Positions 6,610-11,728 of a stretch of DNA of 11,728 nt are shown in pieces (positions within the stretch are counted from its first letter, which is position 1; each line of letters begins with the position of its first letter). The position numbers were made by a program, and so were the translations under genes. The stretch spans positions 1 through 11,728 of the forward strand of contig JBQLZO010000085.1 in the NCBI GenBank assembly GCA_052168315.1, in the 5' to 3' direction. Source of the DNA: JBQLZO01 sp052168315. GTDB lineage: Bacteria; Planctomycetota; Phycisphaerae; Phycisphaerales; UBA1924. Below the pieces are notes generated by a model, which saw only the letters and a program-made list of their open reading frames with translations, ran no database searches and had not been told where the DNA came from.

Positions 6610-8022
6610 TCACTCCTCGTCGTGCCGCGCGAACGCCATCGCCGCCCCGTTCGGATCGATCTGGATCGACACCTCGGCCACCACACCATCGACCACGCGC
6701 GCCGACACCGCGTAGGTCCCCGCGCCATCGGAGAGCACCAGCCCGCCATCACCATCCCGCTCGATCAACGCCCGCGTCACCGGCCCGTTCCCACGCCACA
6801 CGATCCGCACCGGCGCGCGCCCCGCCCCATCCGCCCGCTCCACGAACAGCACCGTGTTCCCCGGCGCACCCGGCGCGCCCCCGCTCTCGTACCGCCCCGC
6901 CAGCGCGCCCAGCTCCGCATCGCCACCGGCCGCCACATCGCCATCCCCCTCGCCCGCGCCATCGCCGAACAGCGCCGCGGCCACCGAGTCGGCCAGCCCG
7001 CCCGGGCGATACCGGTCATCGGCGCACAGCACCACGATCAGCCCATCCCGATCCGGGTACCGGCGCAGCTCCGCCGTGAACCCGCGCACCGCGCCGCCGT
7101 GCGACTGGACCGTCATCCCATCGACCTCGCGGACGAACCACCCCAGCGCGTACCCGTTCAGCCCCGGCTCGAACAGCGCCGCCTTCGATCCCGCATCCAG
7201 CACCGCATCGCCATCCAGCGCCCGGTCCCAGCGCCACAGATCCCACACCCCCGCGACCGCCCCGCCCATCCCGCGATACTGCAGCCCGTACGCGCCGTAC
7301 GGATGCTCCAGCGCCGTCCGCGCGGGCCCCATCCCGGACAACCCCCGCGCCACGGGCACGCCCTCCGGCGCCGCATCGCCCGTGAAGCACGCGCTGCGCA
7401 TCCCCGCCGGCTCGAAGATCACCCGGCGCACATACGCCGTGTACGCCTCGCCCGACGCCCGCGCGATGATCTCGCTCAGCAGCGCGTACCCGGAGTTCCA
7501 GTACTCCCAGCGCGTCCCCGGCGCGTGCCTCGGCCCGCCGTCCAGGAACGAGGGCAGCACCGCCTCGATCGCCTCGCCCCCGCCGCGCGTGTTCGTCCCC
7601 GGGATCCCCGAGGTGTGCTGGAGCAGGTGCCGCACCGTGATCGCGCTGCACTCGTCGGGCACGCCGGGCAAATGCTCGCCGATCGGATCGTCCAGCGACA
7701 GCAGCCCATCCTGCACCAGCCGCATGATCGCCGCGCCGGTGAACTGCTTCGTCACCGATGCCAGCTCGAACACCGTGTCCGCCCGGATCGCGTGCGGCCC
7801 ATCGTCATCCCCGCCCACCGCCACCACGCACGCCACCTCGCCCCCATCCGCCGCCAGCACCACGCCGCGGAACCCCGCGCTGGCAGCGTCCTCCACCACC
7901 GATGCGACCGCGAACCCGCGATCGCCGATCGCGAACTCCGTCCGCTCATTCACCTCCGGGATGAGCGCGGCCGACATCACCATCAACGCCAACGCGGGCA
8001 CGCTCGGCAGCATCGCGAACAC
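6610..8022 (-). CDS. Secreted serine hydrolase, beta-lactamase class C / CubicO-like family
   Basis: 470 residues with a GTG start at 8022, chosen because AGGAGGG lies seven bases upstream; an ATG at 8013 would be spaced too far. Residues 4-20 are hydrophobic and act as a probable signal peptide. Catalytic motifs of the penicillin-binding fold are in order: S89-V-T-K92, Y174-W-N176 and H308-G-G310 (the KTG-equivalent, often HxG in this family). Family members include esterases, D-amino-acid peptidases and beta-lactamases, and the substrate cannot be told from sequence. After about residue 340 comes a separate C-terminal beta-rich region (to 470), as in many family members. The gene begins 65 bases after the ilvE stop on the same strand, so cotranscription is likely. 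Confidence 0.85.
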   Translation of the reverse strand: MFAMLPSVPALALMVMSAALIPEVNERTEFAIGDRGFAVASVVEDAASAGFRGVVLAADGGEVACVVAVGGDDDGPHAIRADTVFELASVTKQFTGAAIMRLVQDGLLSLDDPIGEHLPGVPDECSAITVRHLLQHTSGIPGTNTRGGGEAIEAVLPSFLDGGPRHAPGTRWEYWNSGYALLSEIIARASGEAYTAYVRRVIFEPAGMRSACFTGDAAPEGVPVARGLSGMGPARTALEHPYGAYGLQYRGMGGAVAGVWDLWRWDRALDGDAVLDAGSKAALFEPGLNGYALGWFVREVDGMTVQSHGGAVRGFTAELRRYPDRDGLIVVLCADDRYRPGGLADSVAAALFGDGAGEGDGDVAAGGDAELGALAGRYESGGAPGAPGNTVLFVERADGAGRAPVRIVWRGNGPVTRALIERDGDGGLVLSDGAGTYAVSARVVDGVVAEVSIQIDPNGAAMAFARHDEE

Positions 8023-8029
8023 GCGATCA

Positions 8030-8036
8030 CCCTCCT
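8030..8036 (-). promoter_or_regulatory. Strong Shine-Dalgarno deciding the GTG start of the hydrolase
   Basis: On the - strand this reads AGGAGGG, followed by seven bases and GTG at 8022. It is the best Shine-Dalgarno match in the window and favours the GTG over the ATG nine bases downstream. Confidence 0.75.
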
Positions 8037-8087
8037 CTCGCGCTTCGGATCACGGGCTTCCGGTCCGGGGGGCTCGGTCCGACGAAT

Positions 8088-9242
8088 TCAGTCCGTCGGG
8101 ATTCGGTCGCGCGACACGACCTCCCGGAACGCGCTGCGAAGCCGCTTCGTGACCGGGCCTTCGCCATCGGAGACCACCGTGTCGTCGATCTGACGCACCG
8201 CGATGATCTCGGCCGCCGAGCCCGTCAGGAACACCTCATCGGCGCCCAGCACATCGTCGAGCGTGAGCACCTTCTCGGTCACGCCGATCCCGCACATCGG
8301 CGCCAGCTCCTTCATCACGAACGCCCGCGTGATCCCGTCGAGCATCGGCACCCCGAGCGGCGAGGTGAACACCGTGCCATCCTTCACGATGAACAGGTTG
8401 TCGCCCGTGCACTCGCCCACGATCCGCTTCTTCGGATCGTCGGAATAGCTCAGCATGATCGCCTCGAGCACCTGGTCCGTCGGCGGCGCATCGGCCGGAG
8501 ACGCGTCGATCGCCTCCACCTTCGCCATGATGTTGTTCAGGTAGTTCAGCGACTTGAGCTGCGGGTCCAGGCACACCGCCGGCGTCCTCGGCCGCTTCGC
8601 CACGATCACCTTCATCCCCGACGCGTACATCTCCTCCGGGTAGAGCCGGATCGTGTCCGCGATGCAGATCACCGTCGGACGCGGGCACATGAACGGGTTG
8701 AGCCCCAGCCCACCGGCACCCCGCGTGAAGATCAGGCGGATGTACCCCTCGCGGATCCCGTTCGCCTTCACGCAGGTCCGCATGATCTCGATCATCTCGT
8801 CCGGCGTGTACGGCATCCCGTTCCCGTTGCGACCGAACTTGTCGCCGCCCTGGCGGTGCATGTGCAGCCGCTCCGCGTTCCGGTAGATCCGGTCCATGTG
8901 CGTGCGGGCCTTGAAGATCTGGCCGTTGTAGATCCGGATGCCCTCGAAGCACCCATCGCCGTACAGCAGCCCGTGGTCGAACACGCTCACCATCGCATCG
9001 CGCTTGGCGAAGTACAGCCCATCGATGAACACCAGCGGCTTGTCCGCCGCGCCGAATCCATCCGGGCTCGGGCGCCCGCGCTCGTGCGCCGAGGTCTCGA
9101 TCACCGGCAGCGCCCCGCCCGCATCGCCCCCGCCGCCGGCGGATGCCCCGCGCCCGCCCGCGCCATCACGCGTCGCCGCGCCGCCCGCAGCGCTCCCCGC
9201 TCCAAGAGGTCCGGATCCTGCCCTGCTCGGCGTCATCGTCAT
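8088..9242 (-). CDS. ilvE: Branched-chain amino acid aminotransferase
   Basis: 384 residues; the family is usually about 290-310. The ATG at 9242 has AAGGAG five bases upstream. The class IV PLP-aminotransferase fold starts near residue 68 (K-P-L-V-F-I-D-G). Landmarks are D89-H-G-L-L-Y-G-D-G-x-F-E-G, catalytic K230 in L-K230-S-L-N-Y-L-N-N-I-M-A-K, and E277-C-T-G-D-N-L-F, whose Glu contacts the cofactor ring nitrogen. It transfers amino groups between glutamate and the keto acids of valine, leucine and isoleucine. The related D-amino-acid transaminase and aminodeoxychorismate lyase fit less well. Residues 1-66 are a Gly/Ala-rich extension of unknown purpose. A 266-bp G-rich gap separates it from pheT, so it probably has its own promoter. 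Confidence 0.9.
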   Translation of the reverse strand: MTMTPSRAGSGPLGAGSAAGGAATRDGAGGRGASAGGGGDAGGALPVIETSAHERGRPSPDGFGAADKPLVFIDGLYFAKRDAMVSVFDHGLLYGDGCFEGIRIYNGQIFKARTHMDRIYRNAERLHMHRQGGDKFGRNGNGMPYTPDEMIEIMRTCVKANGIREGYIRLIFTRGAGGLGLNPFMCPRPTVICIADTIRLYPEEMYASGMKVIVAKRPRTPAVCLDPQLKSLNYLNNIMAKVEAIDASPADAPPTDQVLEAIMLSYSDDPKKRIVGECTGDNLFIVKDGTVFTSPLGVPMLDGITRAFVMKELAPMCGIGVTEKVLTLDDVLGADEVFLTGSAAEIIAVRQIDDTVVSDGEGPVTKRLRSAFREVVSRDRIPTD

Positions 9243-9352
9243 GGTCGCTCCTTGCTCGACTCTGTGCCCCGAACCGTCCCGCCCCCACCATCATCCATCC
9301 CACACCCCATCTCATCCATCGGACGCCCGCCCGCACCCCTTCGCACGCCCGA

Positions 9353-9400
9353 TCCCCACCCCCCGACCAACCCCCAACCACCTCCCGACAACAGACCCCC
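9353..9400 (-). other. G-run cluster in the ilvE leader (possible G-quadruplex)
   Basis: On the - strand this stretch has several runs of three to six G separated by short loops, about 110-160 bases before the ilvE start. If the ilvE transcript begins near 9420, the cluster lies in its 5' leader and could affect translation or transcription. It may equally be a by-product of the strand composition. Confidence 0.4.
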
Positions 9401-9425
9401 GAATCCGACGGTCCATCGCGTCGCC

Positions 9426-9431
9426 AGTGTA
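9426..9431 (-). promoter_or_regulatory. Possible -10 element of ilvE
   Basis: TACACT on the - strand, identical to the hexamer before the phosphatase gene. It would give an ilvE leader of about 175 bases. No -35 box is evident. Confidence 0.25.
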
Positions 9432-9473
9432 TCCGGACCGACCCGCGCCCACTCCCGCGCGATATTGGCCGCC

Positions 9474-9503
9474 GATAAAAAACCTATCAAGGAGCTCATG
9501 AGC
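9474..9503 (-). terminator. AT-rich spot after pheT with T6 tract
   Basis: On the - strand a T6 run (9482-9477) follows a very short CCT/AGG stem and the 10-bp palindrome GCTCATGAGC (9494-9503), all within 35 bases of the pheT stop. The T run suggests an intrinsic terminator, but the stem is weak. Confidence 0.35.
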
Positions 9504-9508
9504 CGATT

Positions 9509-11671
9509 TCAGCGCCGAACCTCGCCGCCGAACCCCTCCACAAGCGCCGCGGTGGCGCGTTCCATCGACCCATCCGCCTCCTCATGCCGCAGCGTCCGCG
9601 CCGGATCACGGAAGGTGATCCGCAGCGTCACCGACTTCCGCCCCGCGCCCACCTGCTCGCCCCGGAAGGTCCCCACGAACGACACCCCCTCGAAGTGCTC
9701 GAGCCCCAGCGACTCCACCCGCTCCGCGATCGCGCCCCACGCCACGCCCTCATCCACGATCACCGACAGATCCCGCTCGATGGATGGGAACGCCGGCACC
9801 GCCCGCACCCGCGATGCCGCCGGATACAGCCCCACCAGCGCGTCCAGCCCCACCTCGCCCACCACCACCGGCTGCGACACGCCGAACGCCGCGAGCCCCT
9901 CGCCCGTCATCGTCGCGACATACCCCGCGTGCTCGCCGTTGATCGACACCCCCGCCACCGTCTCGCCCGCCAGCAGCGGGCAGAACGCCTCGCTCTCGCG
10001 CAGTTCGACCTTGGTCTCGCCCCCGCCCAGCGCCCGCGCCATCTGCTCGATCGCGCCGCGCATCGCCCGGAACCCCGCCTGCAGCGCCTCCGCGCGCTTC
10101 GAGCCCTTCCCGCTCGCCCCCTCCACATCCAGCAGCAGCCCCACATTCCGGCGTTCGACGGTCTTCCGCCCCGCCGCCGCGCCATCATCTTCCTCGCCGA
10201 ACACCGACGCCACCTCGTACAGCCGGATCCCGCCCGCGCGCACCACCCGCCCATCCTGGTTCGCCTTCCGAACCTCCAGCAGCCCCGGCACGATGCTCGG
10301 GCGCAGGTACGGCATCTCGCGACGCCGCTGCTCATCCACCTTGATCGCACGCAGCCCCGGCGGCATGAACCCGCGCGCCACCGACTCGCTCGCGAACGAA
10401 AAAGTCACCGTCTCGTAGAACCCGTGACCCGTGAGCACCTGCCCGATCAGCGACAGCGAACGCTCGCGCCGATCCCACGCCGCAGGATGATCGAAGTCGA
10501 ACCGCACCGGGAGCGCAGCGCTGACCTCCACATGGTCGATCCCGTGCAGCCGCCCCACCTCCTCGATCACATCGATCTCGCGCTGCACATCGTGCGTCCG
10601 GTTGTGCGGCACCGCGCACCGGAACCCCGGCGCCCCGCCGATCGTCACCCCCTCCACACCGAACCCCATCCCCTCGAGCACCCGGCGCATCTCATCGCGC
10701 GGCACCACCATCCCCAGCACACGGTCGCACCGCTCCGGACGCAGCTCGATCACCCGCCGCGCCGGCAATTCGCCCCGCACATCGATCATCCCCTCGGCAG
10801 CCTGACCGCCCGCGACCTCCAGGATCAGCTCCACCAGCCGGTCCGACGCCGCCGGGATGTCGCGCGCATCGACCACCCGCTCGAACCGGTACGCCGCATC
10901 CGTGAAGATCTGCAGCCGGCGCGCCGCCCGCCGGATCACCACCGGATCCCAGGTCGCCACCTCCAGCAGCACCCGCGTCGTCTTCTCCGTCACGCCCGTC
11001 GCCGTGCCGCCGACCACCCCCGCCAGCGACTGCGCCCGCTCGCCATCGGCCACCACCAGCTCATCGCCCCGCAGCGTGTGCGTCCGCCCGTCCAGCCCCG
11101 CCAGCGTCTCCCCATCCCGCGCCCACCGCACCACCAGCCGACCGCCCGCCAGCGCATCCAGATCGAACGCGTGGCTCGGATGCCCGCACTCCATCAGCAC
11201 GAAGTTCGTCACATCCACGATGCTGTTGATCGACCGCTGCCCCACGCTCTCCAGCGCTTCGCGCACCCACGCCGGGCTCGGGCCCACCTTGACGCCCTCG
11301 ATCACCCGGGCCGTGAACCGCGGGCACGCGCTGCCCACCTCCGGCGCCACCTCCACGCTCGTGATGGATTCCGCGCCCCGACCGCCCGGCCCCGCCCCGC
11401 CCTTCCCGCCGTCCCCCCCCCCGCCGCGCAGCGCCTCCGGCACCACCAGCCGCCGCCCCGTCACCACCGCGATCTCACGCGCCAGCGCCACATGCGCGAA
11501 CGCATCGCCGCGGTTGCTCGTCAGTTCAACATCCAGCCGGGCATCCCCACCGCCCAGATCCTCCCGCGACTCGATCGGAAACGAGGACCGCTCCAGAACC
11601 TCCAAAGCCTCATCCGCCGTCAGATCGGACGGTTCCAGGTACCGATTCAACCATCGAACGCTTGCCAGCAT
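9509..11671 (-). CDS. pheT: Phenylalanine--tRNA ligase beta subunit, lacking the N-terminal tRNA-binding domain
   Basis: 720 residues; typical bacterial PheT is about 790. The enzyme charges tRNA-Phe as an alpha2-beta2 complex. Residues 1-35 match the usual start, but the sequence then goes via L-G-G-G-D straight to L-D-V-E-L-T-S-N-R-G-D (47-56). It thus skips the roughly 110-residue EMAP/OB tRNA-binding domain that normally lies between. The B3/B4 editing domain spans about 114-285, with H167-A-F-D and E237 at positions expected for editing residues. Further on are B5 (about 306-376), the catalytic-like core (about 395-610) and the ferredoxin-fold anticodon-binding domain (about 626-719). 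A Gly-rich linker occupies 83-101. The alpha-subunit gene pheS is not in the window and may lie to the right or elsewhere. No Shine-Dalgarno is seen, but a TATCCT hexamer ends six bases upstream. Confidence 0.95.
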   Translation of the reverse strand: MLASVRWLNRYLEPSDLTADEALEVLERSSFPIESREDLGGGDARLDVELTSNRGDAFAHVALAREIAVVTGRRLVVPEALRGGGGDGGKGGAGPGGRGAESITSVEVAPEVGSACPRFTARVIEGVKVGPSPAWVREALESVGQRSINSIVDVTNFVLMECGHPSHAFDLDALAGGRLVVRWARDGETLAGLDGRTHTLRGDELVVADGERAQSLAGVVGGTATGVTEKTTRVLLEVATWDPVVIRRAARRLQIFTDAAYRFERVVDARDIPAASDRLVELILEVAGGQAAEGMIDVRGELPARRVIELRPERCDRVLGMVVPRDEMRRVLEGMGFGVEGVTIGGAPGFRCAVPHNRTHDVQREIDVIEEVGRLHGIDHVEVSAALPVRFDFDHPAAWDRRERSLSLIGQVLTGHGFYETVTFSFASESVARGFMPPGLRAIKVDEQRRREMPYLRPSIVPGLLEVRKANQDGRVVRAGGIRLYEVASVFGEEDDGAAAGRKTVERRNVGLLLDVEGASGKGSKRAEALQAGFRAMRGAIEQMARALGGGETKVELRESEAFCPLLAGETVAGVSINGEHAGYVATMTGEGLAAFGVSQPVVVGEVGLDALVGLYPAASRVRAVPAFPSIERDLSVIVDEGVAWGAIAERVESLGLEHFEGVSFVGTFRGEQVGAGRKSVTLRITFRDPARTLRHEEADGSMERATAALVEGFGGEVRR

Positions 11672-11677
11672 GGGGCG

Positions 11678-11683
11678 AGGATA
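11678..11683 (-). promoter_or_regulatory. Possible -10 element of pheT (leaderless-type spacing)
   Basis: TATCCT on the - strand lies six bases before the pheT ATG, as at panD and the phosphatase gene. If real, pheT has its own promoter and is not simply read through from an upstream pheS. Confidence 0.35.
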
Positions 11684-11687
11684 GCCA

Positions 11688-11728
11688 AACCCCCACCCCC
11701 ACGGCCCCCCCCCAGCCCCCCCAACTCC
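11688..11728. repeat. C-tract repeat upstream of pheT
   Basis: C runs of five, five, nine and seven bases separated by A, ACGG, AG and AA run to the edge of the window, resembling the tract at 8-45. C is again on the + strand, so the pheT-sense strand is G-rich here. No coding sequence is seen. Confidence 0.6.

Noticed and set aside
8055..8085. CGGTCCG repeated twice near the ilvE stop
   Set aside because: The copies are direct rather than inverted and short for this composition, so I do not call a terminator.
6211..8193. A 660-codon open frame on the + strand across arfB and the hydrolase gene
   Set aside because: Its protein is a Pro/Arg/His-rich string without any family feature, and it overlaps two genes with complete catalytic motifs. 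It is a GC-rich frame shadow.
9239..9499. An 86-codon - strand frame between pheT and ilvE
   Set aside because: No Shine-Dalgarno, a Gly-dominated sequence from G runs, and overlap with the ilvE start. It is better read as leader and terminator sequence.
8856..10418. A 520-codon + strand frame, with AAGGAG before the ATG at 9498
   Set aside because: It is antisense to ilvE and pheT, and its composition is Ser/Pro/Arg noise. The apparent ribosome-binding site falls in the short AT-rich gap by chance.
1..11728. Absence of CTAG
   Set aside because: I saw none, but CTAG scarcity is widespread in bacteria, so it is not notable in itself. I kept only the ACGT observation.

Overview
The window is very GC-rich DNA (about 70% by eye) with nine protein-coding genes and no RNA gene, CRISPR array or recognisable mobile element. 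The base composition, a secreted repeat protein ending in a two-loop dockerin tail, a DUF1569 gene and an outer-membrane barrel protein fit a Gram-negative-type planctomycete, most likely of the Phycisphaerae. This assignment is an inference from gene style, not from a marker gene.

Layout. Positions 1-326 hold a C-tract repeat and the leader of the first gene. Five genes then run on the + strand: a secreted seven-repeat protein with dockerin tail (327-1856), a DUF1569/DinB-like protein (2098-2676), panD (2774-3151), a dihydroorotate-dehydrogenase-like gene whose start is out of frame (3182-4098), and a low-molecular-weight tyrosine phosphatase (4131-4676). A nest of overlapping inverted repeats (4680-4799) separates these from a convergent outer-membrane protein gene (4788-5759, - strand). 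That gene is divergent from arfB (5943-6539, +). The right half is on the - strand: pheT (9509-11671), then ilvE (8088-9242), then a secreted serine hydrolase (6610-8022). ilvE and the hydrolase are probably cotranscribed.

Function. Most genes are housekeeping: pantothenate (panD), pyrimidine (DHOD-like), branched-chain amino acids (ilvE), phenylalanyl-tRNA charging (pheT) and ribosome rescue (arfB). Three products are exported: the repeat/dockerin protein, the barrel protein and the serine hydrolase. I see no defence, secondary-metabolite or phage system, and the genes do not form one pathway.

The most unusual signals are at sequence level. The tetranucleotide ACGT occurs only once in 11.7 kb, and codon choice appears to steer around it. 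The + strand is C-rich over G whichever strand the genes lie on, so low-complexity insertions read as proline in + genes and glycine in - genes. C7-C8 tracts joined by AA recur in gaps and gene starts, and one of them appears to put the DHOD-like gene out of frame. PheT lacks the usual N-terminal tRNA-binding domain.
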